Assembly: GCF_005405465.1 (NCBI RefSeq)
Contig: NZ_BJEC01000003.1
Location: forward strand, 1-64,000
Origin: Weissella thailandensis
Lineage (GTDB): Bacteria; Bacillota; Bacilli; Lactobacillales; Lactobacillaceae
Direction of reading: 5' to 3'
Length of the DNA stretch: 64,000 nt
The notes beneath the pieces were generated by a model, which had not been told where the DNA came from, made no database searches, and saw only the letters and a list, made by a program, of their open reading frames with translations. This document shows, in pieces, positions 8,743-21,068 of this stretch. Every line of letters starts with the position of its first letter. Position 1 is the stretch's first letter. The position numbers were made by a program, and so were the translations under genes.

Positions 8743-9606
8743 CTACTTCAAATAAGAAATCGGCTTTTGCACGTCAATCTTTGTTCCTTGATACTTATCT
8801 TTCACATACTTTTGAATTGCTGGATCATGATAAAGCTTAACTAATTTCTTATAGACCTTTTTATCTTTATCAGAGATATCATCAGCGGCGGCTAAAATAT
8901 TAACATTTTGCCGAGTGCTTTGATTAATTTTTTCATGATAAAGCGAGTCCTTCAGCACATTCAGATTGCCTTCTAAGGCAACCGTATTTGAAATCAACGC
9001 CGCTCCTACACTGTTTAAGACACGTGGACCAGTCGTATCATCAATTTTCTTGAACTTTAGATGACGGGGGTTCGAAACAACATCCCCGACATTACCCAAA
9101 GAATCAAACCCAGGCTTTAACTCAATAAGCCCTGCATCCTGCAATAACATTAATCCTCGCGAGGTATTTGCTGGATTGTCTGCAATCGCAATCGTTGCAC
9201 CAGTCGGAATATCTTTGATTGACTGATACTTATCTGAATATATTCCCATTGGTTCCAAATAAGTTGTGCCTAACATCGTTAACTTATTTTTCGGATTCTC
9301 ATGATTATAAGAATCATAATATGAATAAGATTGAAAAGCATTAACGTTCACATTATGTTCTGATGTTGCATTGTTCATTTGTACACCATCATTAATTTGT
9401 TTCACACGAATTTTCAAGTTTAGTGCTTTGGCTTCTTTACTTTTCGCGATATGTTGCCAAATGTCGTAGTCACTACCCATGGATCCGACTGTGATTTGTT
9501 TTGGTGCGTGGGCAATTTTATAGGTGTTAAACGTGTGCAATCCGACTGAAACGACACCTAGAATCACGAGGCTACCAATTAATATCAACCAATTTTTTAT
9601 TTTCAC
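8743..9606 (-). CDS. metQ: Methionine ABC transporter substrate-binding protein (NlpA family)
   Basis: The 287-residue extracellular binding protein of the MetNIQ importer captures methionine and hands it to the MetI channel. Family features are the early ITVGSMGSDYDIWQHI strand, YLEPMGIYSDKY and IADNPANTSRGLMLLQ. The N-terminus is a single hydrophobic helix (residues 7-24) without the lipobox cysteine normally found here: SVGLHTF has Leu where Cys is expected, so it seems to be anchored by an uncleaved helix. GTG start at 9606 behind AGGAGGGG. It is the last gene of the T-box-controlled SDR-metN-metI-metQ operon. Confidence 0.92.
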   Translation of the reverse strand: MKIKNWLILIGSLVILGVVSVGLHTFNTYKIAHAPKQITVGSMGSDYDIWQHIAKSKEAKALNLKIRVKQINDGVQMNNATSEHNVNVNAFQSYSYYDSYNHENPKNKLTMLGTTYLEPMGIYSDKYQSIKDIPTGATIAIADNPANTSRGLMLLQDAGLIELKPGFDSLGNVGDVVSNPRHLKFKKIDDTTGPRVLNSVGAALISNTVALEGNLNVLKDSLYHEKINQSTRQNVNILAAADDISDKDKKVYKKLVKLYHDPAIQKYVKDKYQGTKIDVQKPISYLK

Positions 9607-9650
9607 TGCCTGCCCCTCCTTACACGATGTTACATATTAATTGTTTGATA

Positions 9651-10325
9651 TTATAAATGTTCCACTTTACGAGCAATCCAATCACCAATAATTTGGGTAA
9701 TGAATACCAAAACTAAAATAACCAATAAGGCAGCAATCGTAACGTCATTTTCAAAACGCGCATAGCCAACACTAATGGCAATGTCACCAAGACCACCTGA
9801 CCCAATAGCACCAGCCATCGTTGTCAGGCCAATCAAACTAATAATCGTAACAACTGAGACACGAATAATATCAGGTAAACACTCTCGTAAATAAATCCGG
9901 AAAATAATTTCAGTTGCACTTGAACCCATCGCTTGTGCCGCCTCAATAACTGATGGTTCAATACTTAGCAAGGCGTTTTGGACTTGGCGTGCGTAAAATG
10001 GAAAAATACCAACAATTAATGGGACTAGGGCAGCCGGCGTCCCAACTGTGGTCCCCACGATATACTTTGTGACCGGCGCCATAACTGCTAATAAGATAAT
10101 AAATGGTACTGATCGTAATAGGTTAACCACTTTATCTAAAAAGCTGTAAAATGGTGGATCAGCATTAATGCCACCCGGTTGTGTGACAACCAAAAAAATA
10201 CCTGTTCCCAACCCTAGTACACCAGCGATTAAGGCTGACCAAAATGTCATATACAGTGTTTCCCAAGTGGACTGTACAAATTGTGGCCAAATACTAGCCA
10301 CATTTGGAAACCAATTAGCTAACAT
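9651..10325 (-). CDS. metI: Methionine ABC transporter permease
   Basis: The 224-residue integral membrane protein has about five membrane helices and the typical EAA loop EAAQAMGSSATEIIFRIYL (residues about 118-136), where the ATPase docks. It forms the membrane channel for methionine import. The first 11 bases overlap the 3' end of metN, showing translational coupling, and the ATG at 10325 is preceded by AAGGAGA. Confidence 0.93.
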   Translation of the reverse strand: MLANWFPNVASIWPQFVQSTWETLYMTFWSALIAGVLGLGTGIFLVVTQPGGINADPPFYSFLDKVVNLLRSVPFIILLAVMAPVTKYIVGTTVGTPAALVPLIVGIFPFYARQVQNALLSIEPSVIEAAQAMGSSATEIIFRIYLRECLPDIIRVSVVTIISLIGLTTMAGAIGSGGLGDIAISVGYARFENDVTIAALLVILVLVFITQIIGDWIARKVEHL

Positions 10326-11397
10326 CTATTTCTCCTTTCGCTTGTGGTGCCTCAGAAAAATCATTCACTTTAACACCCGCCGTTTGCAAGTAGTGAAATG
10401 TTTGATCAAATTGGCCATCGATAGTAGATAAAACAACTAACATATAGCCCAGTGATAATTGCGCAATTTTTTGTACATTCGCAAAAATAATATTGGCTTT
10501 GACACCATATTGAATGGCTAATTCAGAAATCACCGACTCACTGGTCTCATCACTTGAGAACCGCAAATATAACAAACGTTCATTTGGCTGTAGTTTTTCT
10601 ACTAATTGATCAGATACGATTTGTTGGCGCATTTCAGTCACATTAGCCGCAGACTCAACAAACTTTTTCGTCAATGGTTGCTGTGGATCAGTAAAGAGAT
10701 CACCAACAAGACCCTGTTCAATAACTGCACCATCGGCCATTACCGCAACTTCCTGACAAATTGATTTGATGACCTGCATCTCATGTGTAATCAAAACAAT
10801 GGTTAGACCCAATTCATCATTCAATTTTTTTAGTAATTCTAGAATCGATGCCGTTGTTTGTGGGTCCAAAGCACTGGTTGCCTCATCACTGATCAATATG
10901 TCAGGATCACTCGCCAACGCACGTGCAATCGCAACTCGTTGTTTTTGACCACCTGAAAGCTCTTCAGGATATGATTGTGCATATTCCGCTAAGCCCACTA
11001 ATTTTAGTAATTCAAGGGCTTTGGCTTCACGATCCTTGCGTGATATTTTTTTGCCGAGCAGTGGATATTCAACATTGTTCAACACCGTTCGTGAACGTAA
11101 TAAATTAAAGTGTTGAAAAATCATCCCCACTTTTTGGCGAACACCCCGTAGTTTTTTATCAGTTAATTGTTGTAAATCCTGACCAGACACACTGACTTTA
11201 CCGCTACTTGGTCGTTGTAATAAATTAATTACCCGGACCAAAGTACTTTTACCAGCTCCTGAGTAGCCAATAATGCCATAAATGCTACCTTTTTTTACTT
11301 GTAACGAAACATTATTCACGGCGGTCACTGTTTCACCTTTGCGCTCAAACGTCACATTAATGTCTTGCAAATCAATCGCAACATCTGCCACACTCAT
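10315..11397 (-). CDS. metN: Methionine ABC transporter ATP-binding protein
   Basis: The 360-residue ATPase of the methionine importer has Walker A GYSGAGKST, Q-loop IFQHFNLL, signature ELSGGQKQR and Walker B ILISDEAT followed by SALDP. The C-terminal part (residues about 265-345) fits the NIL domain, where methionine binds to inhibit the transporter from the inside. The ATG at 11397 lies behind AGGGGGA; the longer reading from 11433 includes the ribosome site. It lies 53 bp downstream of the SDR gene. Confidence 0.94.
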   Translation of the reverse strand: MSVADVAIDLQDINVTFERKGETVTAVNNVSLQVKKGSIYGIIGYSGAGKSTLVRVINLLQRPSSGKVSVSGQDLQQLTDKKLRGVRQKVGMIFQHFNLLRSRTVLNNVEYPLLGKKISRKDREAKALELLKLVGLAEYAQSYPEELSGGQKQRVAIARALASDPDILISDEATSALDPQTTASILELLKKLNDELGLTIVLITHEMQVIKSICQEVAVMADGAVIEQGLVGDLFTDPQQPLTKKFVESAANVTEMRQQIVSDQLVEKLQPNERLLYLRFSSDETSESVISELAIQYGVKANIIFANVQKIAQLSLGYMLVVLSTIDGQFDQTFHYLQTAGVKVNDFSEAPQAKGEIDVS

Positions 11398-11450
11398 CGC
11401 ATGTTCCCCCTTTATTTTATTTAACGTCAACAATAAAAGTAATTGTGCGA

Positions 11451-12221
11451 TTAACTAAGATGCATACCACCATCTACCAACAGTGATTGACCAGTAATAT
11501 AAGCTGCACTTGGTGATGCAAACCAAGCAATAATTTCAGCAACATCTTCTGGGGTCGCTTCACGACCTAAACGAATTTCAGTCAAAGAATTAGCACGTTG
11601 TTGTGAAACTGGCAGTCCCTTAATTTGGGCAGTTCTATCATCAATCCCATCACGCAACGGTGTCCGTACAATGCCGGGGCAGTAAGCATTCACTGTAATC
11701 TGATCAGCAGCTAATTCCTTGGCAGCAGATTGTGTCAAACCACGAATACCAAATTTTGATGCTGAATAGGCACTTTGTAAGGCTGATGCTTCAATCCCAG
11801 CAAGTGATGCTGCATTAATAATGTGGCCTCCGTGACCTTGTTGCTTAAACTTTTCTGCAGCTGCTTGGATTCCCCAATAAGTCCCTTTCAAATTAACATC
11901 AAACAACCGCGAAATCTTTTCTGGGTCTGAATCAATAATCGAATCAATAAAGGCAACCCCTGCATTATTTATAAAGACACCTAATTCACCTAAATCGTTA
12001 ACAGCCTCCTCAACTAAATTAAAGACGGCTTGTCGGTCAGCCACGTCCAAGACATATGCTTGTGCCTGAAATCCTTGATCACGCAAATTTTGTGCAACTT
12101 GTGTCACGGTCTCTTCATTAATATCGGCAACGGCAATATTAAAACCATCATTTGCTAAGCGGTATGCAGCAGCCTCCCCAATTCCTTGACCGGCACCTGT
12201 AATAATTGCTGTTTGTCCCAT
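11451..12221 (-). CDS. SDR-family oxidoreductase, acetoin/diacetyl reductase-like
   Basis: The 256-residue protein is a classical short-chain dehydrogenase: TGAGQGIG cofactor motif at residues 8-15, NNAG at about 89, catalytic Ser-Tyr-Lys as AASLAG...YSASK (about 140-160), and the C-terminal SPSAAYITGQSLLVDGG. Overall pattern and length match (S)-acetoin-forming diacetyl reductases (BudC/ButA), which use NAD(H); the substrate is inferred. It is the first gene after two Met T-box leaders and lies on the metNIQ transcript, an unexpected place for such an enzyme. AGGGGA ribosome site at start ATG 12221. Confidence 0.82.
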   Translation of the reverse strand: MGQTAIITGAGQGIGEAAAYRLANDGFNIAVADINEETVTQVAQNLRDQGFQAQAYVLDVADRQAVFNLVEEAVNDLGELGVFINNAGVAFIDSIIDSDPEKISRLFDVNLKGTYWGIQAAAEKFKQQGHGGHIINAASLAGIEASALQSAYSASKFGIRGLTQSAAKELAADQITVNAYCPGIVRTPLRDGIDDRTAQIKGLPVSQQRANSLTEIRLGREATPEDVAEIIAWFASPSAAYITGQSLLVDGGMHLS

Positions 12222-12257
12222 GTTTAAATCCCCTTTTCAATAACATATTTTTACTAA

Positions 12258-12535
12258 ACTAAAAGCCCTCACTTCTGTTGGTAATAACAGAAGTGAGGGC
12301 ATCACGTTACCATTCTGATTTGTTTGCCGATTACTCAGACAAACCTCATTGACCGCAAGATGACTATTTTTGTCTATCTTGTGGTTTGTCCGATAACGGA
12401 GACAACCCGAACAGTGCTCACTTGATTGCTCACACTGCTTAATCATCGGCCATTTTTCGTTTACAATCCAAATCACGACTCTCAACAGTTGTCGTTTTTC
12501 TGTAAATTTGTTTTGTAACTACTTTCCGAATCACA
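12258..12535 (-). promoter_or_regulatory. Proximal T-box leader, methionine specifier (divergent sequence)
   Basis: Read on the minus strand, a hairpin CCCTCACTTCTG... (12265-12300) ending in TTTTAG is a terminator. Its 5' arm can instead pair as CAGAA/TTCTG and GTGA/TCAC around a 7-base bulge TGGTAAC (12306-12312), exactly the geometry of a T-box antiterminator (consensus bulge TGGNACC). Upstream, AGTAGTTAC and TTGTAAACGAAA can form the lower stem I with the loop-E pair AGTA/GAA, and the ATG at 12453-12451 sits in the specifier position. An 82-codon open frame here is accidental. Confidence 0.6.
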
Positions 12536-12554
12536 TTATTTAACTTCATTATTA

Positions 12555-12805
12555 AAATAAAAAACACCCTTAGGAAATAACTTCCTAAGGGCGTTTTACA
12601 CGCGGTACCACCTTAATTCCTGGTAAAAAACCAGCTTATCATGTTGCCATAATTAACTTGATATTGGTAGTCAACCATCGACAGCTTACCAACGCTCACT
12701 GCTCTTTCGCTCAAAGACCATCTTCAGTCCGCTTAGTTACTTGTTCACACCAACCACAAGTTCTCTGAATACGCCACGATCTTACTCATCTCATCATTGC
12801 TTTTT
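12555..12805 (-). promoter_or_regulatory. Distal T-box leader, methionine specifier
   Basis: Minus-strand T-box with the canonical AAGGTGGTACCGCG (12614-12601), terminator CGCCCTTAGGAAG paired with TTCCTAAGGGTGT then TTTTTT (12593-12559), and stem I with AGAGAACTTGTGGTTGG. The specifier region reads CTGAAG-ATG-GTC, with ATG at 12721-12719. Uncharged tRNA-Met should stabilise the antiterminator and turn on the SDR-metNIQ operon when methionine is scarce. Confidence 0.88.
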
Positions 12806-12936
12806 AACCTTATTTTAATCTGATATGAATTTTAAACTCATTAATATGTCATGTCAAGGTTTAATATATTTGAAGCAGACACTTTCGTTATGTTAATTTG
12901 AGATTATACATCGATATGACAATGAGGGTTAGTTTT

Positions 12937-13281
12937 ATGAGTAAACAACGTCGACAAGATTTAATATTATTTGTTGCATTATTAATTTTCTTATTTCTAT
13001 ATGTTTTAACTAATTCATTCTGGTGGCCATTTATTACTATATTTGCCAGCGCTTTTATTTTTAATAGTATTTTAGATAGAGCGTATCCCTTGAAAAAAGG
13101 TTCTAAAATGATTTGGTGGAAAGAACTAGTCTATACCATGACCTTGTTTATCATTTGTCTATTCATTATAAAATGGCAAATGGATGAACCCCTTATTTCT
13201 CAATCATCTCTTATTCAACTCATTGGATTTACATTTGGTTGTAGTCTTGGTATATTAACTCGTCATATTAATCAAGATTAA
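12937..13281 (+). CDS. Small membrane protein of unknown function
   Basis: I do not recognise this 114-residue protein. It has a basic N-terminus (MSKQRRQD) and four predicted membrane helices (residues about 9-26, 30-48, 63-80, 89-107) and ends in polar residues. The chosen ATG at 12937 follows GAGGG; upstream in-frame starts at 12898 (TTG), 12916 and 12922 are possible but less well placed. It is a single gene, divergent from the T-box operon, with its own terminator. Confidence 0.6.
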   Translation: MSKQRRQDLILFVALLIFLFLYVLTNSFWWPFITIFASAFIFNSILDRAYPLKKGSKMIWWKELVYTMTLFIICLFIIKWQMDEPLISQSSLIQLIGFTFGCSLGILTRHINQD

Positions 13282-13312
13282 AAAGCCAGCACAAAATTTG
13301 TGCTGACTTTTT
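13281..13312. terminator. Bidirectional intrinsic terminator
   Basis: AAAAGCCAGCACAAA (13281-13295) pairs with TTTGTGCTGACTTTT (13298-13312). It ends the small membrane gene and the convergent dipeptidase gene. Confidence 0.85.
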
Positions 13313-13332
13313 ATTATGTTTCCAATTAATTT

Positions 13333-14748
13333 TTAGTCGTCCACTGAAAAACGTAATTGCATTTTTTTCGTCCCCAATTTAGTCATTTTACCCAATAATG
13401 TATTGGCAGCCAGCATATAATTATCTGCCATTTTTTGGTTAACTGATTCTAAATCAACAGTTTGGCCTGCTTGAATGGCTTGATCTGTCTGTTGTTGTAA
13501 ATTGACATTATCGGCGACAATTTGTTGTTCAAATCTTGCTTGCATATCTTGGTAAGTAGCAAAATCCTTGTCTGCAATGACCGCAATAACTCGAGTTAAC
13601 CAATAACTCGTTGATACATCAAAGGTTGGCGTGGTTTTTTCAAAACTTGCTGGTGTCGTTGTGACACTGACATAAAATGGCACAAAAGCATTAAAGGTAT
13701 TTGGTCCGTAACCTAACCAGTGCACGCCAGCAATATCAGTCGGCATATTGGGTCGAATCTGTAAAATATGTGACTCTTGATTACGATTGATACCAATTGG
13801 GCGGTACTTTAATGATGCTTGCTCATGTTCATATGGATCAAACGCAGTCCCTTGATAATGTGAGCTCAAGGCAAATTTGACATCATCCACTGATAATTTC
13901 TTTTTTGGATAAACAATAAATGGCAAATCTTGATCTTCAGGCTGTTCATTCGTAGCATCCTTAGCAAATAAGCGATGCACATACCAAGCGCGTGGATTGT
14001 TATAAACACGGTCCTTATCACTTGCACTACCAAAGATATGCCGAAGATTAGGTGTCGTCGTGTCAATATCTGGATTTAAATGATGATCTGTAATAAATTG
14101 TTCCAAATCAGCTGATGACATGGTATCTTCTGAATTAAAATCAAAATAATCAATATTAAAACGATTTGGTGCGACCACAAAGGCATCATCAGGAATCCGA
14201 ATTGCTGCCCAATGGTGACCACCAATTGATTCAAAATACCACACTTCTTCTTGGTCAGAAAAAGCAATCCCGTTAGATTCATAAGTGCCGTACGTCTTTA
14301 ATAACTGGCCCAAACGAGTTACACCTTCACGGGCAGATTTAATATAAGGCAATACAAGTGTTGTTATATCAGCTTCGCCAATGCCAACATCAACTAAGGG
14401 ATCAGCAGCTAATACACGGGTATTCGTTGTGCTAGTTTCAGTTGCGGTCATTGCCACGTTTTGGCTATTGATACCCGCTCCTGCCCAGACACCAAATGAA
14501 TCGTCAGCATCTGGCTTTGCCGTATAACGGAAACTATTTTCAGGTAATGGTATTTTCACATGATTAGCTCCAGATTCATAAACTGTGCCGGCAGTATTTG
14601 CTGGATAGACCACAAATTTTTGTGGATTTGGCTCATCACCACCATCCTCATTACGAGCAATCATGGTTGATCCGTCAATGGTTGCACGCTTACCGACCAA
14701 AATAGTTGTACATGTTTTTTGATGTGCTTGATAACCCAGTTGATTCAT
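13333..14748 (-). CDS. C69-family dipeptidase (PepD type)
   Basis: The 471-residue protein has the N-terminal nucleophile signature CTTILVGKRATIDGSTMIAR, with Cys13 as the likely catalytic residue exposed after loss of a short propeptide, and the ARNEDGG stretch typical of lactobacillal PepD dipeptidases. These enzymes cut a broad range of dipeptides in the cytosol and supply amino acids to auxotrophic lactic acid bacteria. No signal peptide is seen. ATG 14748 follows GGGGGAAAA. It is monocistronic between terminators. Confidence 0.9.
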   Translation of the reverse strand: MNQLGYQAHQKTCTTILVGKRATIDGSTMIARNEDGGDEPNPQKFVVYPANTAGTVYESGANHVKIPLPENSFRYTAKPDADDSFGVWAGAGINSQNVAMTATETSTTNTRVLAADPLVDVGIGEADITTLVLPYIKSAREGVTRLGQLLKTYGTYESNGIAFSDQEEVWYFESIGGHHWAAIRIPDDAFVVAPNRFNIDYFDFNSEDTMSSADLEQFITDHHLNPDIDTTTPNLRHIFGSASDKDRVYNNPRAWYVHRLFAKDATNEQPEDQDLPFIVYPKKKLSVDDVKFALSSHYQGTAFDPYEHEQASLKYRPIGINRNQESHILQIRPNMPTDIAGVHWLGYGPNTFNAFVPFYVSVTTTPASFEKTTPTFDVSTSYWLTRVIAVIADKDFATYQDMQARFEQQIVADNVNLQQQTDQAIQAGQTVDLESVNQKMADNYMLAANTLLGKMTKLGTKKMQLRFSVDD

Positions 14749-14784
14749 TATTTTCCCCCAAACAATTTAAATAGTTTTGCAAAA

Positions 14785-14814
14785 AGGCTGGGACATTAAT
14801 AACTGCCCCAGCCT
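14785..14814 (-). terminator. Terminator of the gyrB-gyrA transcript
   Basis: AGGCTGGG (14785-14792) pairs with CCCAGCCT (14807-14814) and is followed on the minus strand by TTTTTGC. It lies 86 bp past gyrA and belongs to the GGTTGGGAC-like terminator family. Confidence 0.8.
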
Positions 14815-14832
14815 GTGTTGTTAAAAATAAAT

Positions 14833-14884
14833 TAATTATAAGCTTATAAATTTAACAGCTTAAACGCGTTCCAAAAGTCATGAA
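14833..14884. repeat. Dispersed repeat, truncated copy B
   Basis: AATTATAAGCTTATAAATTT and TTAAACGCGTTCCAAAAGTC match the left flank and left arm of the full repeat at 47855-47900, then the similarity stops. As in the other copies it lies beside a GGCTGGGAC terminator. Confidence 0.6.
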
Positions 14885-14899
14885 TGATATCAGATAAAA

Positions 14900-17494
14900 C
14901 TACTCCTGATCATCATCTTCAGCACGATGTAATAATTCAGTGACTTCTGCTGGTTGCTCACCATCAGCAGGTGCCGTTGGTAACTCACCAGTCGTTTCAG
15001 CAGCAACTGTTTCTTCACTCACTACTGTTTCAACTTCTTCATCCTCTTCTGGCACAACATGTTCCACTTTAGCAAAAGTAGCTACAGCTGAGTCATCATC
15101 CAAGCGAATGACACGAACACCTTGTGTGGCACGACCAGTTTCAGAAATAGAATCGACTGTGAAACGAATCATAACACCCTTATTAGTGGTCAACATGATA
15201 TCTTCACTACCATCAACGACCTTTAAGCCAGCCAATGGACCATTCTTCTCGGTCACTTGGGCAGTTTTAATACCTTTACCACCACGACCCTTAATTGGAT
15301 ACTGATTAACTGCTGTTTGCTTACCATAACCCTTTTCAGTAATGATAAGAACATGACCATTTTCAATCAGTACTTGGGCACCGACAACATAGTCATCCGG
15401 ACGTAGGGTAATGCCACGAACACCGGCGGCAGAACGTCCCATTGAACGAACTGCTCCACTGTTAAATGAAACGGCATAACCACCATGTGTACCAATAATG
15501 ATATTTTGATCACCATCAGTCACAAGCACGTTAATCAATTCATCCCCATCGTGCAAATTAATAGCTTTCAAACCATGGGTACGAATATTACCGAATTCAT
15601 TAACTGGTGTACGCTTTACGACACCTTGGCGTGTAGTAAAGAACAAATAGTCTTCGCTTTCGCTTGCATCACCACGGACATTAATTACCGCTTGGATACT
15701 CTCGCCGGCTTCAACACCCAGCAAATTAACCACTGGAATACCCTTGGCTGTGCGACCATATTCTGGTATCTCATAACCCTTCATCTTGTAAACTTTACCT
15801 GAATTTGTAAAGAATAACAGTGTGTCATGAGTTGATGTACCAATCAATTCATCGATAAAGTCATCATCATTGACGCCCATCCCTTGAATACCACGACCAC
15901 CACGGTTTTGCGCGCGGAATTCAGATTGTAGCATTCGCTTGATATAACCAGCATGAGTCAATGTGACAATGATGTCTTCTTCTTCAATCAAATCTTCATC
16001 TTCAATGCTTGTCACATCACCGATTTGCAATTCAGTACGACGATCATCACCATACTTAGATTGCACCTCAAGTAATTCAGTGTAGATAATTTCATCAATT
16101 CGCTCAGGCTTTGCCAAAATATCTTGGAAATCAGCAATTGATGTTAACAATCCTTGATATTCCTTCTCAATCTTGTCACGTTCCAAACCAGTTAAACGAA
16201 CCAAACGCATATCCAAAATAGCTTGTGATTGCTTATCAGATAAGGCGTAATCAGACATTAACTTTTGCTTAGCAATTTCTGATGTTTCTGACTGACGAAT
16301 AATATTAATAATGGCATCAATATGATCCAAAGCTATACGCAAACCTTCAAGGATATGTGCACGTGCTTGCGCTTTACGCAATTCAAATTCTGTTCGACGA
16401 CGAACAACCTTTTGCTGATGGTCTAGATAAGCAACTAGCATGTCTTTTAAGCTAAGTAACTTTGGACGACCATCTTGCACGGCAAGCATATTGAAACTAA
16501 AGCCAGTCTGCATCAATGTATTCTTGTATAAATTATTTAATACAACCGAGGCTGACACATCACGACGGATTTCGATTGCAATTCGATTACCTTCTTGGTC
16601 AGACTCATCATTGACACCAGTAATTCCCTCAATACGCTTATCACGACCCAATTCAGCAATACGCTCAATCAACTTGGCCTTGTTAACCATATATGGCAAC
16701 TCAGTCACAATAATGTGCTCTTTACCTGATTTTTCAGTTTCGATTTCCGTCTTAGCACGAACAGTCACAACACCTTTTCCGGTTTCATAAGCTTTACGAA
16801 TACCAGATTTTCCCATCACAATCGCACCAGTTGGGAAATCAGGCCCTGGAATAGCCTCCATTAAATCAGCTGTTGTCGCGTCTGGATTCTTCATTAACAT
16901 ATGAAGACCTGAAATGACCTCTCCCAAGTTGTGCGGTGGAATATTAGTGGCCATTCCAACAGCGATACCATTTGCCCCATTAACTATTAAATTAGGGAAA
17001 CGAGCTGGTAAGACAACGGGCTCACGATCAGTACCATCATAGTTTTCTTGGAAATCAATCGTATCTTTATTGATGTCGCGCAACATTTCGGTCGAAATTT
17101 TGCTCAAACGAGCCTCAGTATAACGCATGGCGGCAGCAGGATCACCATCAACTGATCCAAAGTTACCGTGTCCATCAACTAGCATGTAACGATATGAAAA
17201 GTCCTGAGCCATACGGACCATTGATTCATAAATAGCTGAATCTCCGTGTGGGTGGTACTTTCCCATAACATCCCCAACAATACGCGCTGACTTCTTGTGT
17301 TGCTTATCAGGCGTCACACCCAATTCATTCATACCATATAGAATACGACGATGAACTGGCTTTAACCCATCTCGTACATCTGGTAGTGCACGTGCCACAA
17401 TAACTGACATGGCATAATCCAAGAAAGATGTTCGCATTTGCTCGCCAAGTTTGGCGGGTTTAATGCGGCTGTTTGTTTGTTCTTCTTCAGCCAT
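14900..17494 (-). CDS. gyrA: DNA gyrase subunit A
   Basis: The 864-residue subunit cuts and rejoins DNA in the gyrase A2B2 complex, which introduces negative supercoils. The catalytic tyrosine lies in [12 protein letters not shown]. The quinolone-resistance region reads [17 protein letters not shown], with Ser and Glu at the two key positions, the unmutated state. The C-terminal beta-pinwheel contains a GyrA box variant ([11 protein letters not shown]), and an acidic, Glu-rich tail follows (about residues 805-864). The gene is 21 bp downstream of gyrB and co-transcribed with it. Confidence 0.98.
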   Translation of the reverse strand: MAEEEQTNSRIKPAKLGEQMRTSFLDYAMSVIVARALPDVRDGLKPVHRRILYGMNELGVTPDKQHKKSARIVGDVMGKYHPHGDSAIYESMVRMAQDFSYRYMLVDGHGNFGSVDGDPAAAMRYTEARLSKISTEMLRDINKDTIDFQENYDGTDREPVVLPARFPNLIVNGANGIAVGMATNIPPHNLGEVISGLHMLMKNPDATTADLMEAIPGPDFPTGAIVMGKSGIRKAYETGKGVVTVRAKTEIETEKSGKEHIIVTELPYMVNKAKLIERIAELGRDKRIEGITGVNDESDQEGNRIAIEIRRDVSASVVLNNLYKNTLMQTGFSFNMLAVQDGRPKLLSLKDMLVAYLDHQQKVVRRRTEFELRKAQARAHILEGLRIALDHIDAIINIIRQSETSEIAKQKLMSDYALSDKQSQAILDMRLVRLTGLERDKIEKEYQGLLTSIADFQDILAKPERIDEIIYTELLEVQSKYGDDRRTELQIGDVTSIEDEDLIEEEDIIVTLTHAGYIKRMLQSEFRAQNRGGRGIQGMGVNDDDFIDELIGTSTHDTLLFFTNSGKVYKMKGYEIPEYGRTAKGIPVVNLLGVEAGESIQAVINVRGDASESEDYLFFTTRQGVVKRTPVNEFGNIRTHGLKAINLHDGDELINVLVTDGDQNIIIGTHGGYAVSFNSGAVRSMGRSAAGVRGITLRPDDYVVGAQVLIENGHVLIITEKGYGKQTAVNQYPIKGRGGKGIKTAQVTEKNGPLAGLKVVDGSEDIMLTTNKGVMIRFTVDSISETGRATQGVRVIRLDDDSAVATFAKVEHVVPEEDEEVETVVSEETVAAETTGELPTAPADGEQPAEVTELLHRAEDDDQE

Positions 17495-17515
17495 TTGACT
17501 TCCTTTCTCTTACTG

Positions 17516-20636
<3,121 letters not shown>

Positions 20637-20637
<1 letters not shown>

Positions 20638-20879
20638 TAGTTTGCACTAGCACCTGTTCCATTAATGACAAAACGTTCACCAGATGGGACGGCAATGATG
20701 TCTCCTGGATATAGTTTACGACCACGTCGATCGTCAGGCTCCTCATTAACTAAGACAGTGTTCTCACGTAAGAACCACTTTGCCTGACCACCAGTTGCAA
20801 TGATACTTTCCTCTTTTAACAATTGCCCTAATGTAATAAAGGGTGCTTGAATTTGCACTTCTGTTGCCAATTTTTCCAT
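20637..20879 (-). CDS. yaaA: S4-domain RNA-binding protein YaaA (YlmH/RlbA type)
   Basis: The 80-residue protein has an S4-type RNA-binding fold ([18 protein letters not shown], then [23 protein letters not shown]). It is the conserved small gene between dnaN and recF in Firmicutes; its exact role is not established, and ribosome-related functions have been proposed for the family. It is separated from dnaN by a strong terminator, so it probably starts its own yaaA-recF-gyrB-gyrA transcript. Confidence 0.9.
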
Positions 20880-21009
20880 CCTTTCTACCGTTTGTTAAAA
20901 CGGCATTTACACGGTTCCATATTGACTATATTATACGCCTTTTTTTTGCATTTCACAATCTAATTACGGCTTCATAGCGTCTCTCAGGTTGTTTAATGAT
21001 ATTTAAATA

Positions 21010-21060
21010 AAAAAGCCGAAAATTGCTTTTTTGTCGTGAAATAGCAATTTTCGGCTTTTT
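21010..21060 (-). terminator. Terminator after dnaN
   Basis: A 17-bp stem, AAAAGCCGAAAATTGCT with AGCAATTTTCGGCTTTT, followed on the minus strand by TTTTTTATTT. It cuts dnaA-dnaN off from yaaA-recF-gyrBA. Confidence 0.9.
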
Positions 21061-21068
21061 AACTGTTT

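Noticed and set aside
12237-12485. 82-codon open frame on the minus strand
   Set aside because: It lies inside the proximal T-box leader, covers its terminator and hairpins, has no ribosome site and encodes a low-complexity, Cys-rich sequence unlike any protein.
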